A stretch of 64,000 nucleotides of DNA. Source: Actinocrinis sp035650855. GTDB taxonomy: Bacteria; Actinomycetota; Actinomycetes; Streptomycetales; Catenulisporaceae. Both the position numbers and the translations under genes were made by a program. Of the stretch, positions 1 through 7,835 are shown one piece after another; position 1 is the first letter of the stretch, and every line of letters starts with the position of its first letter. The notes below the pieces were generated by a model. That model was given only the letters and a program-made list of their open reading frames with translations, was not told the DNA's origin and made no database searches. The stretch covers positions 1 to 64,000 of the forward strand of contig NZ_DASRGV010000213.1 in the NCBI RefSeq assembly GCF_035650855.1, given 5' to 3'.

Positions 1-151
1 CGCAGGGATCGGTCGGTGGGGCGGAGGTGCGGGAGGCGGGAAATGGGCTAGCGGACGAGGACCGCCCGAGCGGGATGGCCGCCCTGGCGGATCGGGTCGG
101 CCGGGCGGCACGTCCAGCCGAGCGAGACGGGCAGCCGAGACGGACCGGACC

Positions 152-208
152 GGCCGAGCGGGACGGGACCGGCCGAGCGGGACGGGACCGGCCGAGCGGG
201 ACGGGACC
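152..208. repeat. Three perfect copies of a 19-bp tandem repeat
   Basis: Three head-to-tail copies of a 19-bp G/C-only-plus-A unit (starting ggccgagcgggac) lie just downstream of the stop of the solute-binding protein gene, with weaker copies to the left. There are no spacers, so it is not a CRISPR array. It looks like slippage-generated low-complexity sequence between the binding-protein gene and whatever precedes it. The rest of positions 1-250 holds no gene that I can support. Confidence 0.85.
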
Positions 209-250
209 GGCGCGGTGCGCGCCGCGGTGCAGTCCCGTCCCGGTGTGCGG

Positions 251-1402
251 CTAGCCGAGCGCGGAGGCCCACTTGGCGGTGACGGTGTTCTGGGCGTTCG
301 TCAGCTGCGTCGCGCTCGGGAACTGCGGCGTGCCGGTCACCTTCGGCAGGTTCGCCAGGTCGGCGGAGTCGAGGGTGCTCGCGGACTGCATCGCCGTGAA
401 CTCGGCCGGGCGGGCGTAGCCGCCCATGAAGTCGTTCTGGCCGGTGGTGGAGTACAGGTACTCCTCCCACAGCCGCGCGGCGGCCGGGTGCGGGGCGAAC
501 TTGTTGACGGCCTGGTCGTAGTAGGCCGAGTAGAGTCCGTCGCTCGGCACGGTGACGGTCAGGTCGATGCCCTTGGCCTTGAGGTCGGCGGCGTACTGGG
601 AGTTGTTGAACTCCCAGTCGATGGAGATCGGGGTGGAGCCCTGCTCGATGGTCGACTCGGTCGAGTGCGTCGCGTTGAACACGCCGAGCGACTTGAGCTT
701 GGCGAAGAAGTCGATGCCGGGCTGGATGTTGTCCAGGGTGCCGCCGGTGGCGAGGGCGGCCGCCCATACCGCGCTGAAGGCGGCGTTGGCGCTGGTCGGG
801 TCGCCGTTGATGGCGACCTTGCCCTTGTACGCGGCGGCGTTCGCGGGGTTGGCCAGGTCGGCGAAGGTCTTGGGGCAGGAGGCGCCGGAGATCTTGGAGG
901 CGTCGCAGGCGATGGTGATGTAGCCTCCGTAGTCGCCGTACCAGGCGCCGTTGGCGTCCTTGAGCGAGTCGGGGATGTCGGCCCAGGTCTGCACCTTGTA
1001 CGGGGCGAACAGGCTGACGTAGGGCAGCGCGTGCGAGTTGCCGACGTCGACCACGTCGGGCGCGGAGGACAGGCCCTTCTGGTGCTGCAGGGCGTTGATC
1101 TCGTCGCCGCTGGAGCCGTCCGGGTTGGCGTCGGTGATCTTGATGCCGTACTTCTTGGTGAAGTCGTCCATGATCTTGCCGTAGTTCGCCCAGGTGCGCG
1201 GCAGCGTGATGACGTTGAGCTGCCCCTCCTTCTTCGCGGCGGCGACCAGGGCGTCGAGGCCGCCGCCGGCCGAGGCGGAGGTCGCCTTGGACCAGTCGGC
1301 GGCGGATCCGCCGGAGGAGGCGGCCGGGGCCGAGTTCCCGCAGGCGGTGGCCGCGAGTGCGAGGCCCGCGGCGAGCGACGCGAGCTTGGCGATGCGATTC
1401 AT
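251..1402 (-). CDS. ABC transporter solute-binding lipoprotein, phosphonate/iron family
   Basis: This 383-residue protein starts with a lipoprotein signal (positive N-region, hydrophobic core, lipobox LAATAC with Cys at residue 21), so it should be anchored outside the membrane. The body has the two-lobe layout of the family 1 extracellular binding proteins that include Fe(III) and 2-aminoethylphosphonate binders. It lies 14 bp beyond a phosphonatase-like hydrolase gene, and the FAD oxidoreductase sits further upstream in the same operon, which argues for a phosphonate such as 2-aminoethylphosphonate or an N-methyl derivative as substrate. Permease and ATPase genes would be expected further left, outside the window. 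The family assignment is firm, the substrate is inferred from neighbours. Confidence 0.85.
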   Translation of the reverse strand: MNRIAKLASLAAGLALAATACGNSAPAASSGGSAADWSKATSASAGGGLDALVAAAKKEGQLNVITLPRTWANYGKIMDDFTKKYGIKITDANPDGSSGDEINALQHQKGLSSAPDVVDVGNSHALPYVSLFAPYKVQTWADIPDSLKDANGAWYGDYGGYITIACDASKISGASCPKTFADLANPANAAAYKGKVAINGDPTSANAAFSAVWAAALATGGTLDNIQPGIDFFAKLKSLGVFNATHSTESTIEQGSTPISIDWEFNNSQYAADLKAKGIDLTVTVPSDGLYSAYYDQAVNKFAPHPAAARLWEEYLYSTTGQNDFMGGYARPAEFTAMQSASTLDSADLANLPKVTGTPQFPSATQLTNAQNTVTAKWASALG

Positions 1403-1416
1403 GGTCGGGTGCCCTA

Positions 1417-2226
1417 TCAGTCGGGTGCGGTGGTGAACGTGGAGTGCAGCGGGTTGAGCGGTGCGGGCGCTTCGTCGGGCCCGGTGAGCACAGCGGGGAG
1501 CCGAGCCGCGCTGTCGGACGGGTGCGCCGCGCCGGGCGTGGGGCCGGGTGCGGCGAGCAGGGCGGGGAGGTTGGCGATGCTGTCGAGCAGGTGTGTGGCG
1601 CCGGCTTCGGTGAGGCGGTCGCGGTCGTGGGCGCCGGTCAGGACGCCTGCGACGATCGGGGCGCCGGCGGACAGGCCGCAGCGGATGTCGCCGGCGGTGT
1701 CTCCGGCCACGGCGACGCGGGCGGGGTCGCCGTCGGCGAGGCCGGCGGCCGCGGCGAGGACGAGGTCGGGGTGCGGGCGGCCGCGTCCGCCGACGTCCTG
1801 CGGGGTGAGGGAGAGGTCGATCAGGGTGCGCCAGCCGAGGTGCTCGAGCAGCGCGTCGGCGGTGGCGCGGGAGAATCCGGTGGTCAGCGCGATGCGGACG
1901 CCGCGCTCGCGCAGGGACTCCATGGCCTGGACGGCGCCGGGGACCGGGGCGGCGCGGTCGATTCCGCGGGCGTAGGCGGCCTCGAAGGCGCGGTTGGCGT
2001 GCTGTGCGCGCTGCTCGTCGCCGGGGAACAGCGCGCGGAACACGGTGATCTTCGATTCGCCCATGGTGGCGAGGACGTACTCGGTCATCCGGCCGCGTTC
2101 GGCCTCGCCGATGACGCCGAGTGCGTCGAGCGCGCCGTGGAACGCGGCGAGCACGGTGCCGCCGTCGGCCACGGTCGTGCCGGCCATGTCGAGGCAGGCG
2201 AGGGTGATCCGGCTCATCTCAGGCAC
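1417..2226 (-). CDS. HAD-superfamily phosphonatase-like hydrolase
   Basis: A 269-residue haloacid-dehalogenase-type hydrolase. Motif I reads LDMAGTT, the nucleophile-Asp motif with the Met-Ala-Gly-Thr variant typical of phosphonatases; motif II is in TTGFSR and motif IV is GDTAGDI. The cap region has MGESK, where phosphonoacetaldehyde hydrolases carry their Schiff-base lysine, so C-P bond cleavage is plausible. The last 40 residues are an Ala/Pro-rich tail beyond the usual family length. The ATG at 2226 overlaps the stop of the FAD oxidoreductase by 8 bp; an internal ATG at 2217 is an alternative start. The set matches conserved phosphonate loci with a PhnX-like hydrolase (TIGR03351, from memory). 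Confidence 0.8.
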   Translation of the reverse strand: MPEMSRITLACLDMAGTTVADGGTVLAAFHGALDALGVIGEAERGRMTEYVLATMGESKITVFRALFPGDEQRAQHANRAFEAAYARGIDRAAPVPGAVQAMESLRERGVRIALTTGFSRATADALLEHLGWRTLIDLSLTPQDVGGRGRPHPDLVLAAAAGLADGDPARVAVAGDTAGDIRCGLSAGAPIVAGVLTGAHDRDRLTEAGATHLLDSIANLPALLAAPGPTPGAAHPSDSAARLPAVLTGPDEAPAPLNPLHSTFTTAPD

Positions 2227-3355
2227 CGGGTTCCGCCGCGGCGAAGGTTTCTTCGGCGATCGCCGGGGAGCAGGTCATGCCGCGTCCTCCGGGGGCGGTG
2301 ACCGCGATGACGCCGGGGCGCACGGTGGAGCGGTGGTAGAGGGCGCCGTCGGTTGTCTCGCAGTAGACGCCGGCCCAGCGGCGCACGACCGGGGGCAGGG
2401 TTCTGCCGAGCAGCGCTTGGGCGACGTCGCGCAGGTGGCCGTAGGGCGCTTCGTCGAGCGCGAAGTCGAAGGGCTCGTCGTACGCGTGGGTGTCGCCGAT
2501 GGTCAGGCCGCCGTCGGCGCGCTGCACCATGAGCAGCTGCATGCGGTGCTCGGCGGCGATCGGGCGCTGCGCGGGCAGCTCTTCGAGTCCGGCGTCGCGG
2601 TACGCCGGGTAGTAGCGCAGCGAGTCGGCGTCGGCGACCGCGGTGGTCAGTTCCTCGCCGAGCGGCGCGGTCTGCATCATCTGCAGGCGGCAGCGGCGGA
2701 TCGCGGCCGAGGAGAGGTGCCGGCCGGCGATCGCGGTCAGCGCCGCGCCGGGCGTCAGGACGACCAGGTCGCCGGTGTGCCACACGCCGGTGTGGTCGCG
2801 CACCCCGGCGTCGCGCAGCTCGACGGCCTGACGGCCCGGCAGGTAGGTGTATCCGGGGTCGGATGACAGGTGGGCGCGGATCGCGCCGAGCACCTGTGCG
2901 GGTTCGACGGAGCCGTCGCGGTGGCACAGCAGCCCGCCGAGCAGGTCGCCGCGAAGCGCCGGGTTCGCCTTGCGTACGCCTTCGGCGTCGAGCAGTTCGA
3001 AGCCGCGCTCGGCCGCCTGGGCCGACTGCGCGGCGCGCTCGCAGACCGCGAACTCCGGCTCGGTGCGCGCGAGGGTCAGCGAGCCGCGCGGACGGAACCC
3101 GACCGCGGGTACCCGCTGCGCGATGTCGGCCCACAGGTCGCGGGCGCGCTGGGCGAGGGCGAGCTCGGGTCCCGCGGCGCGGCCGGAGACCCACACGAGG
3201 CCGAAGTTGCGCACCGAGGCGCCGCGCGGGCCGGCCTCCCGTTCCAGGTGCACGACCTGAAGGCCGCGCTCCCGGGCGGCGAGTGCATGCATCGTCCCGA
3301 GCACGCCGCCGCCCACGACGACGATCCGCGCTGCGCTGGGTGTCGATCCGGCCAC
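2219..3355 (-). CDS. FAD-dependent oxidoreductase of phosphonate catabolism (TIGR03364-like)
   Basis: About 378 residues of the DAO/glycine-oxidase fold. An N-terminal dinucleotide-binding motif (VVVGGGVLGT) is followed about 35 residues on by an ERE that would bind ribose. The C-terminal part ends with the PGVIAVTAPGGRGMT segment that contacts flavin. The family is known to cluster with phosphonatase-like hydrolases and to oxidise aminophosphonates to phosphonoacetaldehyde-type products; that role is inferred here from the neighbours. I chose the GTG at 3355, preceded by GGAAG, over an ATG at 3391, because the longer version would place a probable operator inside the coding sequence. It is the first gene of the leftward operon. 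Confidence 0.8.
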   Translation of the reverse strand: MAGSTPSAARIVVVGGGVLGTMHALAARERGLQVVHLEREAGPRGASVRNFGLVWVSGRAAGPELALAQRARDLWADIAQRVPAVGFRPRGSLTLARTEPEFAVCERAAQSAQAAERGFELLDAEGVRKANPALRGDLLGGLLCHRDGSVEPAQVLGAIRAHLSSDPGYTYLPGRQAVELRDAGVRDHTGVWHTGDLVVLTPGAALTAIAGRHLSSAAIRRCRLQMMQTAPLGEELTTAVADADSLRYYPAYRDAGLEELPAQRPIAAEHRMQLLMVQRADGGLTIGDTHAYDEPFDFALDEAPYGHLRDVAQALLGRTLPPVVRRWAGVYCETTDGALYHRSTVRPGVIAVTAPGGRGMTCSPAIAEETFAAAEPGA

Positions 3356-3380
3356 GCTGCGTTCTTCCGTTCCCCGAACC

Positions 3381-3390
3381 TGTCTGGACA
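3381..3390. promoter_or_regulatory. Possible GntR operator upstream of the phosphonate operon
   Basis: The sequence tgtctggaca has perfect TGTC/GACA arms and lies 26 bp upstream of the preferred start of the FAD oxidoreductase, in the divergent region shared with the GntR/UTRA regulator gene. GntR/HutC proteins often bind short palindromes of this form. Only one copy was seen, so this is tentative. Confidence 0.35.
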
Positions 3391-3630
3391 AGTCGAAGTA
3401 AGCACGGCCTCGGTGACCGAGCGGTTAACGGGATGCGAGTCGCCGCAGTCGCGGCGCGCAACAACGCGCGTCACCTGCCGCTGACCGCCGGATCCGGGTG
3501 CTGTTCCGGATACTGGCGCCCTTGCCCGGGCCCGCCGCGGCCGCGTTATGATCGCCGCACTCCAGCGCGCAGCGGTGCACCGAGGCGGCGCGGTCAGGCA
3601 GCGGCGTCAGCAGAGAGGAGGGGGTGCGGG

Positions 3631-4413
3631 GTGTCCGCGCGGTACCAGCAGATCGCCGCCGAGTTGCGCCTCGCCGTCGACCGGGGCGAGTACCCGATCG
3701 GTTCGGCGCTGCCGTCCGAGGGCGAGCTGGTGCTGCGGTACGGGGTGGCGCGCGGGACAGTGCGGCAGGCGGTAGCGATGCTGGAGCAGGACGGGGTGGT
3801 CGCGCACCGCCAGGGCGCGCGCCGCATCGTCGTCGGGCCGGTGCCCACCCAGAGCTTCAGCGAGATGCAGAGCTTTTCGATGTGGGCGGTCAGCCAGGGC
3901 CACGTCCCCTCCGCGCGGGTGCTGCGCGCGCAGATCCGGCGCGTGGCGCACGCGGACGCCGAGCGGTTGGGCGCCCCGCTGGGCGAGGAGGTGCTCGACC
4001 TGCAGCGGGTGCGGCTGCTGGACGGCGCGCCGGTCATGGTGGAGCGCACGCTGTACGCGGGCCTCGTCGCGCGGCTCGTGCTGGCGATGGACCTGACCAC
4101 CGGATCGATCACCGAGCGGCTGACCGAGCGCGGGTTCGTCTACGCGCACGCCGACCACCGGATCGACGCGGTCAGCGCGGGCGTCGCGGAGGCCGGGCTG
4201 CTCGGCGTGCGGCGCGGCAGTGCGCTGCTTCGCCAGCGCCGGGTGACCACCTCGCCGACGGGGGTCGCGCTCGAGTGGTCGGACGATCGTTACCGCGCCG
4301 ACGCCGTGACCATCAGCGTGCGCAATTCCATGTCCGCGAACACGCTCGCGCGGCTGTCCGCGCGCGGGCCGGCGCCGGCGCGCACCGTCCAGGCGGCCGA
4401 GCGGCCGCGTTGA
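3631..4413 (+). CDS. GntR-family regulator, HutC/UTRA subfamily
   Basis: A 260-residue regulator beginning at GTG after a strong aggaggggg site. Residues 1-70 form the GntR winged helix-turn-helix (PIGSALPSEGELVLRYGVA, then RGTVRQAVAMLEQDGVV). Residues about 90-240 form the UTRA effector domain, including LQRVRLLDGAPVMVERT and ALEWSDDRYRADA. It is transcribed away from the phosphonate operon and probably controls it, in the manner of PhnF-type regulators that sense phosphonate-related ligands; the ligand is not known. Its stop lies 10 bp from the end of the convergent frameshifted monooxygenase gene, marking the border between the phosphonate cassette and the biosynthetic cluster. Confidence 0.9.
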   Translation: MSARYQQIAAELRLAVDRGEYPIGSALPSEGELVLRYGVARGTVRQAVAMLEQDGVVAHRQGARRIVVGPVPTQSFSEMQSFSMWAVSQGHVPSARVLRAQIRRVAHADAERLGAPLGEEVLDLQRVRLLDGAPVMVERTLYAGLVARLVLAMDLTTGSITERLTERGFVYAHADHRIDAVSAGVAEAGLLGVRRGSALLRQRRVTTSPTGVALEWSDDRYRADAVTISVRNSMSANTLARLSARGPAPARTVQAAERPR

Positions 4414-4423
4414 GGCTGTTGTC

Positions 4424-5561
4424 TTAGGCGGGTAGCAGCGGGGTGGTCCAGTCGAGTTGCCGCAGCAGGTCGTCGTGCGGCGCGGGCGCGCCTTGCGGGG
4501 ATGGCCGTCGTCCGGCGGTCAGCTGCGCGCTGGCCAGGATGTTGTGCTCGACCCTGGGGCGGCGCGCACGCTCGTAGGCGGCCAGTGCGGCGGCCGGGGC
4601 GGGGGCGTCGCGTAAGCGCCTTGGCCAGCACGACGGCGTCCTCGAGCGCCATCGAGGCGCCCTGTCCGGTCGCCGGGGACGCGGCATGGGCGGCGTCGCC
4701 GATGATCAGCGCCCGCCCGGTGCGCCACGCGATGCCGACGGGCAGGTCGCAGGCGTTGGTGACCATCAACTGATCACCGGTGGCCTGCACGATGTCCGCG
4801 GCCGGTGTCGCGTCGGGGCGCAGCACGGGGACGAGCCGCTCGCGCCACTGCCCGGGTGCGGTCGCGGCGATCTCGTCGGCGGGCGCCGGCGGGCCGGGGA
4901 CGCGGGCGAACCAGAAGGTCTCGCCGTCGGGCGAGCATGCGTAGCCGAAGGCGGCGCCGCTCGCGCGGATCATGGTGATGTGGCCGCTGGGCTCGGGCGG
5001 CGCCTGGGTGGTGTAGCCGTAGAAGACCCGCTGGCCGGCGTATCTGGGTTCGATCGCGGCGGGGCCGAGCAGGGCCCTTACGGTCGAGTTGAGCCCGTCG
5101 GCTCCGATGAGCAGCGCCCCGGCGGCGCCGCTGCCGTCGGTGAACGTGGCGGTGACGCCGTCGTCGGTCTCGCTCAGCGCGCGCAGCCGTGCGGCGTGCT
5201 TGAGGGCGATGCCGCGGCGCTCGGTCTCCCGCTGCAGCGCGACGGCCAGGTCGGCGCGGCGCAGGCAGCGGTACCGGGTGCGCGGGTCCTCGTGCTCGCC
5301 GAGCGGGGCGTCGGCGACGGTGGCGCCGGACGCGTCGAGGACCCGCAGCCGGGTCAGGGGGAAGCCGGCGTCCGCGACGATCGAGGCTACGTCGATCTGC
5401 GCGAGCGCGCGCATGCCGTTGCTCGCCAGGGTCAGGAACGCCCCGAGGTCCTCGGCGCTCTCGGGATGCGCCTCGTAGACGACGGGTTCGAACCCTGCCT
5501 TGTGCAGCGCCAGCGCGGTGGCGCAGCCGGCGATGCCGCCGCCGATGATCAGGATGCGCAT
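4424..5561 (-). pseudogene. FAD-dependent aromatic-ring monooxygenase with one-base frameshift
   Basis: The reading frame from the ATG at 5561 gives a PHBH-fold flavin monooxygenase: GGGIAGCATA (ADP binding), GADGLNSTVR (DG motif) and LIIGDAAHAASP (GD motif). After EDAVVLAKAL the frame turns into low-quality Arg/Pro-rich sequence. The expected ending (RDAPAPAAALAAYERARRP to TTPLLPA) continues in another frame and stops at 4424. One extra base near 4613-4615, at gcgtaagcg, explains this. Corrected, the enzyme has about 378 residues, a normal length. It closes the leftward biosynthetic operon and would hydroxylate a phenolic intermediate. Whether the shift is real inactivation or a sequencing error cannot be decided here. 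Confidence 0.75.
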
Positions 5562-5727
5562 GCGCGCACGGTGTCGTGGAGCCGGCCGGCGTGCTCGCGC
5601 AGGGACAGCTCGAAGTCGCTCAAAGATCCTCCCGTGACGTACCGTCCCAGCCTAACGGCCGAGCGTGATCTGCGCGTGGGAGCGCAAGCCGGCGGCGGGT
5701 GTTCGAGCCCGAAGCAGCCGGCGAGGG

Positions 5728-6564
5728 TTAGGCGACGGCTTCGATGTAGATGGACTCGTCGCTGCGCATGCTGGTGTCCAGGTCCGCCACGTCGGCGCGC
5801 GCGCCGCTCCGGAAGCCGCACACGCTGATCTTCTCGGCGTCGAAGCCGGCCTCGCCGAGCACGAAGCGCAGCTCCTGCTCGTCGTAGATCCAGCGGTGCC
5901 CGAAGTGGTAGAAGATCTGGTTGACCATGAACGCGCGGCGCGCCGGCATCGGCGGGCCGACGCGCACCATGGCGAGCCTCCTGCGGTGCTTGGCGAAGAA
6001 CCCGCCGCCGCCGTAGCCCTCGACGTACACGGCCAGGTCCGGCGTGGTCAGCCGCAGCAGTCCGCCGGGGGCCAGGACCCGTCGCACCTGCTTGAGCCAG
6101 CCGACCGCGACCGGCAGCGGCACGTGCTCGATCAGGTGCTCCGCGTAGACCCACTCCAGGCTGGCGTCGGCGAACGGCAGCGGCTGCGCGATGTCGAGTT
6201 CGGTGAACAGGCTCTCGCCGTCGACGCGGTACAGCGGGCCGCGCCGGGTGGCGAACGGGGCTTCGGCGCCGGCCTGCTCCTGCGGCAGCTCCTCTGACGC
6301 CGCGTCAGCCGAGCCGGGCTTGCGGGCCCGCACGCTCACCAGGTCGCTGGCCAGGCCCTGCGGGTGCTGGGTCTTGAACGCGGCGAACTCGATCCCGCTG
6401 ATCCCGGCCGCGCGCAGTGCGGCCCGCTCGCACGGGAGCGCGGGGGCGACGCGTTCGAGGGTGTCGAAGGTGGCGATGTTCGCGGTGAAGGACTCGAATC
6501 TGGCGTCCAGCGCGTCCGGGTCGTGCCAGTCCCAGCCCTCGAACGGGTTCTGCTCGGCGTGCAT
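5728..6564 (-). CDS. SAM-dependent class I methyltransferase
   Basis: A 278-residue protein with a methyltransferase-11-like core: YAEHLIEHV, then LKQVRRVLAPGGLLRLTTPD, the usual motif after the SAM-binding acidic loop. The first 90 residues are unusual for the family and have no glycine-rich motif I, so SAM binding may be atypical; a distant relation to glycosyltransferase-associated methyltransferases is possible. It lies 22 bp downstream of the P450 gene in the leftward biosynthetic operon and is probably a tailoring O- or N-methyltransferase. Its ATG at 6564 follows an aagggga site. The substrate is unknown. Confidence 0.7.
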   Translation of the reverse strand: MHAEQNPFEGWDWHDPDALDARFESFTANIATFDTLERVAPALPCERAALRAAGISGIEFAAFKTQHPQGLASDLVSVRARKPGSADAASEELPQEQAGAEAPFATRRGPLYRVDGESLFTELDIAQPLPFADASLEWVYAEHLIEHVPLPVAVGWLKQVRRVLAPGGLLRLTTPDLAVYVEGYGGGGFFAKHRRRLAMVRVGPPMPARRAFMVNQIFYHFGHRWIYDEQELRFVLGEAGFDAEKISVCGFRSGARADVADLDTSMRSDESIYIEAVA

Positions 6565-6586
6565 CTTTCCCCTTCAGCTGTTCGGG

Positions 6587-7828
6587 TCATGCGACGGTGA
6601 CCGGGATCTGCTCGTAGCCGTGGAAGGTCATCAGGTCCAGCGTGCGCGGTTCGCCGGCGACGGCGAGCTTCGGGAAGCGGCGCAGCAGCCGGGGCAGGGC
6701 GAGCTGGATCTCCAGGCGGCTCAATGCGGCGCCGAGGCAGTAGTGCGGGCCGACCGAGAAGGACAGGGGGTGGTTGTCGGGCCGGTGCGGGTCGAACACG
6801 TCCGGCTCGGCGAAGCGGCGCGGGTCCCGGTTGGCCGCGCCGAGCAGCACCAGCACCTCGCCGCCGGCTGGCACCGGCACTCCCATGACCTCGGTGTCCT
6901 GCGCCGCCCATCGCACGCCGAACTGCACGGGCGTCTTGTAGCGCAGGACCTCCTCGACGTAGGCGGCGGCCAGCTCGGGCCGCTGCCGGAGTTCGGCGCG
7001 CAGCGCCGGGCGGCGGCACAGCAGCATCAGGCCGTTGCCGATCGAGTGGACGCTGGTGAGGAACCCGGCGTTGTAGAGCCCGATGAGGTTGGCCACCAGC
7101 TCCTCGTCGCCGATGTCGGCCGCGCCGCTTTGCTGCGCCTCGATCAGGGCGCTGATCAGGTCGTCGCGGGGTGCGGCGCGGCGTTCGGCGACGAGGTGCG
7201 CGAAGTAGGCGGTCAGCTCCCGCGCCGCCCGGTCGCCCTTGATCAGGTAGCGCCAGTTGTGCGGTCCGGGCTCCAGCACCAGGGAGAAGGGCTCGGAGCG
7301 GGCGGGGAACCAGCCGCGGTCCTGCTCGGGCACGCCCATCAGCTCGCCGATCACGTCGCTGGGCACCGGGTAGGCGAAGTGCGCCATGAAGTCGAGCCGC
7401 GCTCCCCCGGCGCCGAGCTGTTCCAGCCGGTCGAGCCGCCGATCGACGAGCCGGATGAGCGCGGGCTCCAGGGCGGCGATGCGGCGGGCGCTGAAGGCCT
7501 GCGCCAGCGGCCTGCGCAGCCGCGTGTGGTCCGGGGGGTTGAGGAAGAACACGGTGCGCTGCAGGGTCCGCAGCGAGGGGCGGCGGCGCCACAGCTCGCC
7601 CTGGCCGCCGGTGCGCTGATCGAGGTAGGCGTAGTCGAGCATCCGGAACACCGGGTCGCGCATCACGCGCTCGACGGCCTCGTAGCCGTGTACGACCGCC
7701 GAGTACCGGTCGACGGCGGGGTCGAGCGGGCAGGCCTGGCCCAGCTCGTGCAGCCGGGCGTAGAAGGGGTAGGGGTCCTTGCGCCCCTCGGGCGAGAAGA
7801 GGTCCGCCAGGGCGACCATGGTCTGCAT
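6587..7828 (-). CDS. Cytochrome P450
   Basis: A 413-residue soluble bacterial P450. The haem loop FSVGPHYCLGAAL puts the thiolate Cys at residue 364; the ExxR motif is EEVLRYKTP. The I-helix reads NAGFLTSVHS, where the usual AGxxTT acid/alcohol pair becomes Thr-Ser, a mild variation also found in P450s acting on carrier-bound substrates. It starts at the ATG at 7828 (a TTG at 7831 is possible), 7 bp after the condensation-domain gene, so the two are surely cotranscribed. Close to carrier-protein and condensation genes it may hydroxylate or couple a 4-hydroxyphenylglycine or acyl intermediate; this is inference. No ferredoxin partner is encoded nearby. Confidence 0.9.
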   Translation of the reverse strand: MQTMVALADLFSPEGRKDPYPFYARLHELGQACPLDPAVDRYSAVVHGYEAVERVMRDPVFRMLDYAYLDQRTGGQGELWRRRPSLRTLQRTVFFLNPPDHTRLRRPLAQAFSARRIAALEPALIRLVDRRLDRLEQLGAGGARLDFMAHFAYPVPSDVIGELMGVPEQDRGWFPARSEPFSLVLEPGPHNWRYLIKGDRAARELTAYFAHLVAERRAAPRDDLISALIEAQQSGAADIGDEELVANLIGLYNAGFLTSVHSIGNGLMLLCRRPALRAELRQRPELAAAYVEEVLRYKTPVQFGVRWAAQDTEVMGVPVPAGGEVLVLLGAANRDPRRFAEPDVFDPHRPDNHPLSFSVGPHYCLGAALSRLEIQLALPRLLRRFPKLAVAGEPRTLDLMTFHGYEQIPVTVA

Positions 7829-7835
7829 CAATGCC

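Noticed and set aside
152..208. Tandem repeats as a possible CRISPR array
   Set aside because: The 19-bp units are directly adjacent without spacers and no cas gene is near.
215..1975. Long rightward frame opposite the phosphonate binding-protein and hydrolase genes
   Set aside because: Composition is Val/Gly/Arg-rich without any family motif, and the opposite strand carries complete, recognisable proteins. It is a shadow caused by high GC.
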